Shown here one piece after another: positions 43,794 through 52,236 of a stretch of DNA of 64,000 nucleotides. The notes below the pieces were generated by a model that saw only the letters and a list, made by a program, of their open reading frames with translations, had not been told where the DNA came from and made no database searches. A program made the position numbers and the translations under genes. The first letter of the stretch is position 1. The number at the start of each line of letters is the position of its first letter. The stretch is from Aliikangiella maris (GTDB lineage: Bacteria > Pseudomonadota > Gammaproteobacteria > Enterobacterales > Kangiellaceae), in NCBI RefSeq assembly GCF_040719265.1, contig NZ_JBFDAH010000013.1, forward strand, positions 1 through 64,000, written 5' to 3'.

Positions 43794-44107
43794 AATTTCC
43801 CTTCTATTTTTGGATTTATTTATGTTCCTATAATTTAACAGGTCAAATATTGCAGAAAATGACAAACAACAAATTACAATAAAAAAATAAACAATAACAA
43901 TTATTCAATAAAATAATTTAATAACTTTTACAAGTGGTTAAAGACGGCCCTTTAAATATCTGATTGAATGACTCAATGTTAGTTTTAGTTACAAAAATAA
44001 ATTTTTAATTTAAATAATATAAAAGTTGATAAATTAGAAGATTTGATTATAAAAAGAATTGAATGGGTACTGTCAACAAATTATTCCCGACAGCACCCTA
44101 AAAGTAA
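43794..44107. other. Intergenic region, no gene seen
   Basis: About 310 bp, very A/T-rich. It contains the XRE gene promoter and the end of the GDPD transcript. A short hairpin-like element GGGTACTGTC...GACAGCACCC at 44064-44098 may terminate the GDPD transcript. Confidence 0.35.
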
Positions 44108-45403
44108 TTATTTTAGACCTTTACAGTTAGCATAATAAGTCACTGTGGCAGGCCAATCACTGAATACACCAATAACACCAACATCTTGCGCTAATACGTC
44201 AAGCACAGTCAGCATGTCACCATCGTTATTAATCGCATCGGTTACTGATTGATAATACCAGCCACCACCTGTTGCCAGTGGGCCAGAACGCTCTAAAGTC
44301 CAGGTGATAATATCTAATCCCGCAGCTTTAGCTGATTTAGCATATAACGAAGGAACAATTTGATTATCTGCATTCAAGTCGATCAGCATCCACATAGGTG
44401 GTGCAATGATTTGCACACCATCTGCAACCAGCTCTTCCATACTAGGCGTCCAAGTTGCCGGATCACGGAAGTCAAACGCTGGATTATCATAACGATCATC
44501 CAGATAAACCCCTTGGCGACCAAATCGAGGCTCATTGTTTATCCAATATTTAACATCTTCAAGATTAAATGACTGCGCATAAACATTTTTAGGGTGGACA
44601 CCAGCCAGCTTATACTCATCAATCATTTGCTGAGCGTAATCTTGTTGGGTGTAATCACCCTCATAAGGCATTTCAACGCTGGCTGATTTAAGCTCTGGTG
44701 TCATTTTAACGTTTAATGACTTAAACAACTCAATACTCTCTGCATGAGATAACAAAGTGCCATCTTGAATATACAGATCAGTTCTCCAACCCGGTGTACC
44801 GGCTAAATACTCTTCAATATTTCTAGCATTGGCATTGGCACCATCCATCTTACCTTTTAAGGTTTTGAACTCTTCTAAAGTAATATCACTGGTACAACAT
44901 TGTGCAGTAGCTGGTGTTAAGCGATTACCATCAACATCAAATGTTGCTGGCGAGAATGGCTTAGAACATTTAGCGGCTAAAGGGGTTTGCAAAATATTAG
45001 TGGTGGTATGCAAATCACATTGTGAGTGACGACAAACCAGCTCTCTATCTTTGGTAAAGGTAACATCGCACTCAAGAATACCCGCGCCCATGCGCGCCGC
45101 AGCAACATAAGATTCTTTAGTATGCTCTGGAAACTGCATTGCTGCACCACGATGCCCAATTGAAAAATCACTTTTTTTGAAGCGCTTTTTATTTGAACAA
45201 CTTTTTAACTGGTTTTTAAGTGACCCAATATCCATATCATCGACCAAATAAAATGGTCGAGGACCAAGTTGCGCAGTACTTGCTTTTTTCGGTTTGTAAT
45301 GTTTTTTATTATCGTCATGGTTACCTGCACTTGCCATGCAGCTAACACTTAAAATAACTGCTGAAATAACAGACAGTCGGCCAAGGAAATTAGGTTTTTT
45401 CAT
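44108..45403 (-). CDS. Secreted glycerophosphodiester phosphodiesterase
   Basis: The 431-residue protein starts at 45403 behind GGGGAAAA, with a signal peptide (possible lipobox VSCMAS near residue 23, so perhaps a lipoprotein). The GDPD barrel has GHRGAAMQFPEHTKES (catalytic His), GILECDVTFTKDRELVCRHSQ (Glu/Asp metal ligands and second His), then a cysteine-rich insertion (CSKPF, QCCTSD), MTPELKSAS, and VFSDWPATVTYY at the end. It hydrolyses glycerophosphodiesters outside the cytoplasm for phosphate or glycerol. The long insertions resemble large GlpQ-like enzymes of marine bacteria. A frame to 45463 without the ribosome binding site is rejected. Confidence 0.92.
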   Translation of the reverse strand: MKKPNFLGRLSVISAVILSVSCMASAGNHDDNKKHYKPKKASTAQLGPRPFYLVDDMDIGSLKNQLKSCSNKKRFKKSDFSIGHRGAAMQFPEHTKESYVAAARMGAGILECDVTFTKDRELVCRHSQCDLHTTTNILQTPLAAKCSKPFSPATFDVDGNRLTPATAQCCTSDITLEEFKTLKGKMDGANANARNIEEYLAGTPGWRTDLYIQDGTLLSHAESIELFKSLNVKMTPELKSASVEMPYEGDYTQQDYAQQMIDEYKLAGVHPKNVYAQSFNLEDVKYWINNEPRFGRQGVYLDDRYDNPAFDFRDPATWTPSMEELVADGVQIIAPPMWMLIDLNADNQIVPSLYAKSAKAAGLDIITWTLERSGPLATGGGWYYQSVTDAINNDGDMLTVLDVLAQDVGVIGVFSDWPATVTYYANCKGLK

Positions 45404-45537
45404 TTGATTTTCCCCTACAAAAAATGGAACTTTCAGTCTGTAAATCTTTTGTGGCGATTGCATGACATTTCAATTTAAATTCCGTGACACTGACAATAAT
45501 TAAAGTTTTTACTTGTAGGGAGTAGTGAAACAAAACC

Positions 45538-45568
45538 TTATTACTTATTACTTATTACTTATTACTTA
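45538..45568. repeat. 7-bp tandem repeat TTATTAC
   Basis: Four exact copies of TTATTAC plus TTA lie upstream of the GDPD gene (135 bp from its start on the opposite strand). Short repeats of this sort can vary in number and shift promoter spacing. Confidence 0.85.
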
Positions 45569-45723
45569 AACAAAATTGTTCATCAAATAGCCAAATTCGC
45601 TAACAAGTTAGCTATAATCGTCGCACAAATCTATCGACTCAACGTTTTTTAAACATTATTCTTAATTGAATTTATTAATCCCCCAATATAATTGTTCTAA
45701 TTATTGCGATTATCTGTTCTAAA

Positions 45724-45742
45724 AATAATGATTATCATTTGT
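45724..45742 (+). promoter_or_regulatory. Fur-box-like operator upstream of cytochrome b561
   Basis: AATAATGATTATCATTTGT matches 14 of 19 positions of the classic Fur consensus GATAATGATAATCATTATC, with the AATGATTATCATT centre symmetric. It is 48 bp before the chosen start of the b561 gene. It differs from the Zur-like operators in this window, so Fur rather than Zur is inferred. Confidence 0.55.
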
Positions 45743-45789
45743 CGTAAAATAGTATAACTTATTAGACAGATAATTATTTGGTACTAACA

Positions 45790-46326
45790 ATGTTAAACGA
45801 TTCAAGTCAAGCATACGGTATAGTTTCAAAAATCTTCCATTGGCTGGTTGCAATTCTCATTTTTGGATTATTTGCAATTGGAGTATGGATGGTAGAGTTG
45901 GGATATTACGACCAATGGTACAAAGATGCGCCTTTTTATCATAAAAGTACGGGCATTATTTTAGCCTTTATTATGTTGTTACGTATTTTTTGGCGCACAA
46001 TCAATAGCAAGCCAGCCCCCTTAGCTAGTCACCGTTTATGGGAACAGCGTTTGGCTTTGGCAACTCATATTTTAATTTACACCCTCATTTTATTAATTAT
46101 TACCAGTGGCTACCTCATTTCAACAGCAGATGGTCGCGGGATCAGCGTATTTAATTTATTTGAAATTCCATCGGCAGGGTTGCTGGTTGAAAATCAGGAG
46201 GACAGAGCTGGTCTGGTTCACCAATGGATGGCGTATATATTAATGGGCCTTATTGTGTTACACATAGGCGCAGCTTTAACACACCACTTTATTCATAAAG
46301 ATCAAACTTTAAAACGAATGTTATAA
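45790..46326 (+). CDS. Cytochrome b561 (CybB-like)
   Basis: The 178-residue protein has four transmembrane helices and the bacterial b561 plan: SKIFHWLVAILIFGLFAIGVW with the first heme His, FYHKSTGIILAFIMLLRIFWR with the second, LATHILIYTLILLIITSGYLIS, and HQWMAYILMGLIVLHIGAALTHHFI. It carries two b hemes and passes electrons from quinol; superoxide oxidation was reported for the Escherichia coli CybB. The ATG at 45790 is favoured over TTG at 45778. A YceI gene follows 15 bp later. Confidence 0.93.
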   Translation: MLNDSSQAYGIVSKIFHWLVAILIFGLFAIGVWMVELGYYDQWYKDAPFYHKSTGIILAFIMLLRIFWRTINSKPAPLASHRLWEQRLALATHILIYTLILLIITSGYLISTADGRGISVFNLFEIPSAGLLVENQEDRAGLVHQWMAYILMGLIVLHIGAALTHHFIHKDQTLKRML

Positions 46327-46341
46327 ACATGGGAGAAAAAA

Positions 46342-46911
46342 ATGAAACACTTATTACTTTCTATGGTTGCTTGCGCAGCACTATCTTTTGGTGTGTCAGC
46401 AGCAAACTATAAAATCGATACCAGCGGCGCACATGCCTCAGTTAACTTTAAAATTAAGCATTTAGGTTATTCCTGGTTAACAGGTCGATTCAATGACTTT
46501 TCAGGCGAATTCACCTATGATGCCGCTAAGCCAAATGATTCGAAGATAATGGTTGAAATTGACACAACTAGTATTGACTCTAATCATGCTGAGCGAGACA
46601 AGCATTTAAAAAGTGGTGACTTTCTTGACGCCAGCAAATTTTCAACCGCCAAATTTGTCAGTACCAAAATTACCGATCAAGGCGATAACCAACTAGAAGT
46701 TGTTGGTGATTTAACACTACATGGTGTGACCAAAAGTATTACCATTGATGCCGAAAAAATTGGTGAAGGAAAAGATCCCTGGGGTGGTTACCGCGTAGGG
46801 TTCGCTGGAGAAACCGTATTGCGTTTAAAAGACTTTGGTATTCCAGAAAAACTCGGCAAAGCATCAACTGAAGTAATTATTGAGTTACATATTGAAGGTA
46901 TCCGTCAGTAG
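46342..46911 (+). CDS. YceI-family periplasmic protein
   Basis: The 189-residue precursor has a signal peptide (MKHLLLSMVACAALSFGVSAA) and the lipocalin-like YceI fold: YKIDTSGAHASVNFKIKHLGYS, SWLTGRFNDFSGEF, SNHAERDKHLKSGDFLDA, LTLHGVTKSI, GYRVGF. YceI binds polyisoprenoids such as ubiquinone precursors and is often paired with cytochrome b561, exactly as here (yceJ-yceI arrangement). A GGGAG ribosome binding site precedes the ATG. Co-regulated with b561, perhaps by the Fur-like box. Confidence 0.95.
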   Translation: MKHLLLSMVACAALSFGVSAANYKIDTSGAHASVNFKIKHLGYSWLTGRFNDFSGEFTYDAAKPNDSKIMVEIDTTSIDSNHAERDKHLKSGDFLDASKFSTAKFVSTKITDQGDNQLEVVGDLTLHGVTKSITIDAEKIGEGKDPWGGYRVGFAGETVLRLKDFGIPEKLGKASTEVIIELHIEGIRQ

Positions 46912-46918
46912 TCAAATG

Positions 46919-46960
46919 ACAAGCTCAAGTGGGATTACTAGACTAGTTGCTTGAGCTTGT
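46919..46960. terminator. Inverted repeat after yceI
   Basis: Perfect 11-bp arms ACAAGCTCAAG/CTTGAGCTTGT separated by 20 bp, between yceI and the convergent lipoprotein gene. The right arm overlaps the stop of the lipoprotein gene. No T-tract follows, so termination by this element is uncertain. Confidence 0.5.
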
Positions 46961-47136
46961 TAATTCACTGAATCTGTGGCCAAAGTTACTTGACCACTAC
47001 AATTACGCAATTCAGACAAATGTAGTAACACCTCATCTGCTTGCCACTGCTCTTGTTTATTTTGGTTTTCTTGATTACAGCTAGAAATTAAAAATAACGC
47101 CGAGACCAATAGTACAACCTGACTAAATACTTTCAT
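46960..47136 (-). CDS. Small lipoprotein, unknown
   Basis: No family recognised. The 58-residue precursor begins MKVFSQVVLLVSALFLISSC, with a lipobox ending in Cys20, followed by a 38-residue Gln/Asn-rich then acidic tail containing one more Cys (LRNCSG). I use the ATG at 47136 with a GGA upstream; a further ATG at 47148 adds four residues. Convergent with yceI and 25 bp downstream of the secreted-protein gene 47161-48215. Probably a real envelope peptide, role unknown. Confidence 0.6.
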   Translation of the reverse strand: MKVFSQVVLLVSALFLISSCNQENQNKQEQWQADEVLLHLSELRNCSGQVTLATDSVN

Positions 47137-47160
47137 AAAATTGTCCATTAATAACTCAAA

Positions 47161-48215
47161 CTATTTAATTTTTCTATAAATTTCAAATAAGCCTACAATA
47201 ACTAAAAGCCCAATTAACCAATACCATACCCAGCGCTCTTCTTCAGGCTCTTCATATTTATCTTTAACTTCAGATTGAACATTTTTGGCGAGGCCTGTTG
47301 TTGCTCTGAGGTAATAGCTTGTTTTTTATTGCTGTCGTCTTTATTTTCAATCCTTTTTTCTTCTGCAACAATAGGCGCACCAACAATTGCCCCTACTTTT
47401 TCTTTAGGCACTTCTTTTAGTCTAACAACAGGCTCTTCACCATAAACTTGATAGACTTCAAAGTTAGGTCTAATATCATTTTTTGAATGTTTAGCAGTAT
47501 CAATTGGGAGAAATTTTAAGCTTACAAATTTGTTTGTCCACAAATTAACATAGCCGACAAATTCATTTGTTGTCCGGTCAAACACTCTTACTATATCTGA
47601 AGAAATAGCGGAGTTCACTGTGTTAACCGCCAAATAGGTTTCCGCTACTTCCTCACTTTTCGAATGAAGCAATTTTGATTTTTTATTACTCACTACATCT
47701 TTAAGAGAGCCATGGTAAAAATTTTTCTGAAACTCTTCTTCTGACGAAAAATACGGTTTCAGTTTATAGTTTTTATGGGTACGACTAATACACTGTTCTA
47801 CAAGCTCCTTGCAAGTTTCTTTTATTAGCTCCCTATTTATTTGCTTTTCATCTTCACTTAAAAAATAGAGCAACTCTAATTCCATTGGTGCTTCATTAGA
47901 AATAATTCTTAACGCTAGTTTACCTTTTTCTTCTACTATAACCACATTACTGGAATTAATATATTGACCAATATCTCCATGAACTTCTGTAAATATCTCC
48001 CCTTTGCTTAAAAATATTGAACTTCCCCTTCGACTTAAGAGAAGCACATCCTCATATCCATCCTGATTGAAGTCTATAATTAAGTATGAAATCAAAGATT
48101 CTTTGTAAGTTATATTTTCAATCAATAATTGCTCCAATTGCTCTTTCACAACGGCAGATACATACAACACATTGAAGATACTCACAATCACCAAAAACTT
48201 TATTATCTTTTTCAT
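47161..48215 (-). pseudogene. Secreted C-tail-anchored protein with apparent homopolymer frameshift
   Basis: No family recognised. The frame from 48215 encodes a signal peptide, then a calcium-type loop DFNQDGYEDVLLL (FG-GAP/EF-hand-like, about residues 48-60) and a long mixed domain. It ends at 47214 in an unconvincing basic tail. A one-base slip in the A6 run at 47322-47327 gives KTSYYLRATTGLAKNV, then a charged stretch and WVWYWLIGLLVIVGLFEIY plus a basic end, stopping at 47161: a natural C-terminal membrane anchor. I therefore think the true product is about 350 residues. It could be a sequencing error, slippage or a recent mutation. The next gene upstream (48224-48436) is 8 bp away. Confidence 0.6.
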
Positions 48216-48223
48216 CTTATAAC

Positions 48224-48436
48224 CTAAATTCCTGTTGGTAAGTTTCCGTTATATTGAGACTTGTATGCTTTTAATATAGTAATGGCATTGAATTTTCCGG
48301 TCGTCAAATGGCCTGTTACGATACCAAAATCACGAGCTCTTCCTGTTTTTTCATTAGTCTCGCTAGCTACCGCTGTTAACGGCGTGCTCATCAAACCCCA
48401 AATAACAACAGATCTGACTGTATTGAAAATACGCAT
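48224..48436 (-). CDS. Small secreted protein, unknown
   Basis: No family recognised. The 70-residue precursor has a signal peptide (MRIFNTVRSVVIWGLMSTPLTAVAS) followed by a 45-residue segment (ARDFGIVTGHLTTGKF, then ITILKAYKSQYNGNLPTGI). AAAGG lies 10 bp before the ATG. The stop is 8 bp before the start of the FG-GAP-like protein gene, so the two are probably one transcript. The mature part is short enough to be a fragment of a longer former gene. Confidence 0.5.
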   Translation of the reverse strand: MRIFNTVRSVVIWGLMSTPLTAVASETNEKTGRARDFGIVTGHLTTGKFNAITILKAYKSQYNGNLPTGI

Positions 48437-48767
48437 GACACTATTACCTTTGATTTAGCATAAAAAACTATTGTGCTAATGTGCTAACAGAACAGAAACG
48501 AATAATTTTTATTGTTATCAATAGCATTTTTCAATAACCCTATAGACAACAAAGTGAATTATATCTGCTGTTAACAAAGATACACCTTCCTTATTTTTTA
48601 TATCCTATGCAGAAATTGAATAGAAAAAATAAAGAGGTAAAAATTTATTATTGAGTACTTTTAAATACAAGCCTTTAAATACAAGCTCTCGAATACGGAC
48701 TACTAAATAAGTGCTATGTAATTAAGATTTTGGGTAATATATAAAGATAGCTGTTAACAACTCACTT

Positions 48768-48796
48768 GTAACCAAACATCAATCATGTTTGGTTAC
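48768..48796. terminator. 12-bp perfect hairpin upstream of the small secreted gene
   Basis: Arms GTAACCAAACAT and ATGTTTGGTTAC with a 5-base loop lie in an otherwise empty stretch (48437-48842), after the yigB end on the other side. Read on the minus strand it follows yigB at 46 bp and could terminate the dapF-xerC-yigB transcript. The flanks are A/T-rich. Confidence 0.6.
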
Positions 48797-48842
48797 TATT
48801 ATTGAAAGAGAAGTAAAAAGTAGTGCTAAGCTAAATTTATTT

Positions 48843-49520
48843 TTATAACGAAGATAACTGCAAACACAATTCATGACAACTTTGCGCTAAATCTTTATCG
48901 CTTTCAAATGGTGCAAAGTGTAGATAGCGAGCACCAATTGCTTCAGCGACACCACCATCTTTTTCAATCGAATCACCAATATGAACTAATTGGGAAGCTG
49001 TAATCGAAAAATCTGCCATACATTGATGCAACATGGCAGGATGCGGTTTTGCCCGCATTCCCCCAACCGGAAAATAGTTTTTACTAAAAAAGGGAGCAAT
49101 AATTGTCTGGTTAATATCACAATTACCATTTGAAGTAGATACCAGGGTAAAATGCTTAACCAGTAGTGACAACATACTTTGAATGGTTGGTTCAACATCC
49201 ACTTTACTACGCTGTTGTAAAAAAGCCGCCAAAGCTTGCTTTGCAATAGTTTCTCCAGCATTGAGCGGCTTACAAAACTCAATTAGCACCGTTAACCTCA
49301 AGTATGTCAAGTCGTCAAAAGCCGGATTATTTTGAGCAACTAGTTGCTTTCTAATTTCCCAAAATTTTTCATACTCAAAATGAACACCTTGATTAGAAAA
49401 AGCGCTTTGTAAATAATTTTGACAGCTCAACTCTGCCGCTTCAATTGTTGCCCGATTGTCATACAGCGCATTATCCAAATCAAAACTCAACAATTTTATA
49501 GAAGCATTAAATTGGTACAT
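48843..49520 (-). CDS. yigB: HAD-family phosphatase YigB
   Basis: The 225-residue protein has HAD motif I LLSFDLDNALYDN (catalytic DxD, residues 14-16), motif II with TLVSTSNGNCD, KPHPAMLHQCM (Lys of motif III) and HIGDSIEKDGGVAEAIGA (motif IV). Escherichia coli YigB is an FMN phosphatase, and it follows xerC in the same order as here. The start overlaps the xerC stop, so the genes are coupled. Length is normal (about 238). Confidence 0.9.
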   Translation of the reverse strand: MYQFNASIKLLSFDLDNALYDNRATIEAAELSCQNYLQSAFSNQGVHFEYEKFWEIRKQLVAQNNPAFDDLTYLRLTVLIEFCKPLNAGETIAKQALAAFLQQRSKVDVEPTIQSMLSLLVKHFTLVSTSNGNCDINQTIIAPFFSKNYFPVGGMRAKPHPAMLHQCMADFSITASQLVHIGDSIEKDGGVAEAIGARYLHFAPFESDKDLAQSCHELCLQLSSL

Positions 49521-50458
49521 TATTTTTTTGCCCTCGGATGTGCGCTATCGTAAACCTTGGCGAGTTGTTGAAAATCAAGATGGGTATATATTTGTGTTGT
49601 TGAAAGATTCGCATGGCCCAGCAGTTCTTGTACTGCTCGTAAATCACCCGATGACTCTAAAATATGTGTTGCACAAGAGTGGCGAAATTTATGGGGATGT
49701 AAGCGTCCATTGAGTCCAACCACTTTTCCCCAGTACTCCATACGCTTTTGAATACTACGTGGAGTTAACCGATTTTTTTGTCGTGTGATAAATAGCGCCT
49801 GATCGGCTTGACCGGAAAGCCAAATATGACGAATATTTAACCACTGCTTGATTGTGCGCAGTGCGATTCGGCCAACGGGAACAATACGTTCTTTTCTTCC
49901 TTTACCCAAAATTCTGGCCGTCGCCTGATTGATATCCAAATCATCTAAATTTAGGCGAACCAGTTCTGCCAAACGTAAGCCACTGGAATAGAATAATTCA
50001 GCAATAGCTAAATCACGCACGCCAATTTCTTCACTGGTGTCAATTCCACTTAGTAGCGCACTTAACTGATCAACTGCTACTGTTTTCGGCAGATTTTTTG
50101 GAATTTTTGGTGCTTTAACTCCTTTTGCAGGATTGGATTGCAATCTTTCTTGAAAAACCAAATACTCAAAAAAACGTCGTCCAGCCGATAATAATAAGGC
50201 GATCGTTTTTGCTGAAGCACCTAACCGGTGATGTTTTGCTGAAAGCTGGCGAATGTGAATGGGTTTTACTTGTGCCCAGTTTTGCAACGCATTCTCTTTG
50301 GTAAATTGCAGCAACTTTATCAGTTGACGCTGATAATTTTCAATCGTCAGCGATGAATAGTTTTTCTGTTGTGCCAGATAATCCAGAAACTCAATAACCG
50401 GCTTAACCTGTTGCGGCTCAAATTCTTGCCATAGCTGGTTTTCTTCATATCTCGCCAT
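49520..50458 (-). CDS. xerC: Tyrosine recombinase XerC
   Basis: The 312-residue protein has the N-terminal SAM-like core-binding domain (FLDYLAQQKNYSSLTIENYQRQL) and the catalytic domain: Arg in LFYSSGLRLAELVRL, Lys in ILGKGRKERIVPVG, HKFRHSCATHIL (HxxR), LGHANLSTTQIYTHLDF with the Tyr nucleophile. With XerD it resolves chromosome dimers at dif. The neighbours dapF, DUF484 and yigB are the classic context. Overlaps the DUF484 gene by 14 bp. Confidence 0.97.
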   Translation of the reverse strand: MARYEENQLWQEFEPQQVKPVIEFLDYLAQQKNYSSLTIENYQRQLIKLLQFTKENALQNWAQVKPIHIRQLSAKHHRLGASAKTIALLLSAGRRFFEYLVFQERLQSNPAKGVKAPKIPKNLPKTVAVDQLSALLSGIDTSEEIGVRDLAIAELFYSSGLRLAELVRLNLDDLDINQATARILGKGRKERIVPVGRIALRTIKQWLNIRHIWLSGQADQALFITRQKNRLTPRSIQKRMEYWGKVVGLNGRLHPHKFRHSCATHILESSGDLRAVQELLGHANLSTTQIYTHLDFQQLAKVYDSAHPRAKK

Positions 50459-51167
50459 GATAATTTTTAATCAGATGAGTAATTAAATTAGCGATCAATT
50501 CGATAAAGAGAGTCCCCATTTCAGGCGCGAATCGAGACACATCCGTACTGGCTAAAGCTAGAAGACCATGTCGACAACCCTCACCAAGCGGAATAAGTGC
50601 AAAAGATTGCAAATCTTTACCAAAGTCACCGAATAGCTCTGCTTTGGGCTCTGCCTCCAAACGTCCACATAGCGGTTGACTGTCAGGAAACTGACAATTC
50701 AGCAATTGCTTAATTTGCTCGGGCTCTGCAACAACTTTAGCAGGTCCTGTCTGGGAAAAGGTCCCGACTAGTACAAGCGCCACATCATCAATATTAAAAT
50801 CCCGTTTTAGAAACAGTCGGATATTGGTACATAACTCAACCAGACTATTAGCTTGCAGTAAATCAATCATAAATTGATTACTTTGAATGAGTAGCTTTTC
50901 ATTATTATGTGCAGCATGCAGCATTTCGATGAGCTGTCCCTGCAGCGTCTGATTGCGTTCTCGTAATACCTTGATCTGTCGCTCAACTAAAGAGGTCGCA
51001 TCATCACCAAAGTCATGATTTAACTCAATATGAGTTAGCAACTGTGGATTTTTGACTAAAAAGTCAGGATGATTGGCCAGATAGTTTTTCACCTGAGCCT
51101 CTTCCATCAATTGATTTAAACGACTGATATTATCTTCTTCGAGTGCTTGTGGATTAGGAAACTTCAT
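50445..51167 (-). CDS. DUF484 protein (YigA)
   Basis: The 240-residue cytosolic protein matches DUF484: VKNYLANHPDFLVKNPQLLTHIEL, a coiled coil near VERQIKVLRERNQTLQGQL, and a GAF-like C-terminal domain ending in GEGCRHGLLALASTDVSRFAPEMGTLFIELI. The function is unknown, but the gene is conserved between dapF and xerC in gammaproteobacteria. It overlaps dapF by 4 bp and xerC by 14 bp. Confidence 0.93.
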   Translation of the reverse strand: MKFPNPQALEEDNISRLNQLMEEAQVKNYLANHPDFLVKNPQLLTHIELNHDFGDDATSLVERQIKVLRERNQTLQGQLIEMLHAAHNNEKLLIQSNQFMIDLLQANSLVELCTNIRLFLKRDFNIDDVALVLVGTFSQTGPAKVVAEPEQIKQLLNCQFPDSQPLCGRLEAEPKAELFGDFGKDLQSFALIPLGEGCRHGLLALASTDVSRFAPEMGTLFIELIANLITHLIKNYHGEI

Positions 51168-51994
51168 AACTCAATAAACCCCTGGTAAACAAGTTCAGCA
51201 GGTCCCATCATCTTGAGTGTTTCGCCAACCCCACCCCAGTCGATATGTAAATGCCCGCCCGGTAAATATACTCTGATTTTATTTTCCATTTGATGCTGTA
51301 ATCGTCCAATAACGGCACTGGCACACGCTCCGGTACCACAGGCTTGTGTTTCGCCAACTCCTCTTTCATAAACACGTAAGCGGATTTCGCTATCAGAAAC
51401 TTTTTGCATAAACCCTACGTTAGTACCTTCAGGAAACAAATGATGCTCTGTTAGCTGGCGGCCAATTTTATCAACATCTGTCTCATCAACATTATCAACT
51501 GTTAATACGCAATGCGGATTGCCCATCGATACCGAACCAAATTGATAGTCTATTCCATCCAGATTCACATGATAAAATAGCTCTTTTTGCGCATATCTTA
51601 GTGGAATGTCGCCAGGCTCTAACCTAGGCTCACCCATATCGACACTGACAAGGCCGTTACGCATTATCTGTAGATTCAACACTCCTTTCATTGTACCCAC
51701 CCGAATTTTATGCTTCCAGGTCAGGCCAACATTTCTGACAAATCTTGCAATACAACGCGCCCCATTACCGCACTGCTCAACTTCACTACCATCGGCATTA
51801 AATATACGATACTGAAAATCTAAATCGGGTTGCTGTGGTGGTTCTATCAGCAATAGTTGATCAAATCCAACACCTCGGTGTCGATCACCCAGTTTAATAA
51901 TCTGACTTTCATTCAAAAATATAGGCTGGGTAACACCATCAACCACCATAAAATCATTACCTAACCCGTGCATCTTAGCAAAACTGAGCATCAT
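51164..51994 (-). CDS. dapF: Diaminopimelate epimerase DapF
   Basis: The 276-residue enzyme has both catalytic cysteines: QCGNGARC in the first half and ETQACGTGACAS in the second, with GLGNDFMVVD near the start and DRHRGVGFDQLL. It converts LL- to meso-diaminopimelate for lysine and peptidoglycan. The start overlaps the lptM stop (TAATG). Length matches Escherichia coli (274). Confidence 0.97.
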   Translation of the reverse strand: MMLSFAKMHGLGNDFMVVDGVTQPIFLNESQIIKLGDRHRGVGFDQLLLIEPPQQPDLDFQYRIFNADGSEVEQCGNGARCIARFVRNVGLTWKHKIRVGTMKGVLNLQIMRNGLVSVDMGEPRLEPGDIPLRYAQKELFYHVNLDGIDYQFGSVSMGNPHCVLTVDNVDETDVDKIGRQLTEHHLFPEGTNVGFMQKVSDSEIRLRVYERGVGETQACGTGACASAVIGRLQHQMENKIRVYLPGGHLHIDWGGVGETLKMMGPAELVYQGFIEL

Positions 51995-52236
51995 TAGTTT
52001 TGCTCCTTGCGAATAGAAATAGGATACATTGCAATTGCTGCTGGATTTTTTGATAGCGAATAATTCGCCGGAATTTGGCTCAAATGTAATTGATTTATAT
52101 AAGTTTTATGCATATTTGATTGATTCATATTGCTGCTCATTTGTGCAGGTTTTAGCGGACCTTTTTGGCCGCAGGCCAACAGCAAAATTGAAAAGCAAAC
52201 TATGCAAATTGGCTTAAAGAAAGACACAAGGCGCAT
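51994..52236 (-). CDS. lptM: LptM (YifL)-like lipoprotein
   Basis: The 80-residue lipoprotein starts MRLVSFFKPICIVCFSILLLAC with the lipobox LLAC and the conserved GQKGPLK segment immediately after the lipidated Cys, which is the signature of LptM/YifL. In Escherichia coli it helps oxidative maturation of LptD. I use the ATG at 52236 because AGG lies 7 bp upstream; the ATG at 52242 is too close. The Asn/Ser/Met-rich tail is variable in the family. Confidence 0.9.
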   Translation of the reverse strand: MRLVSFFKPICIVCFSILLLACGQKGPLKPAQMSSNMNQSNMHKTYINQLHLSQIPANYSLSKNPAAIAMYPISIRKEQN

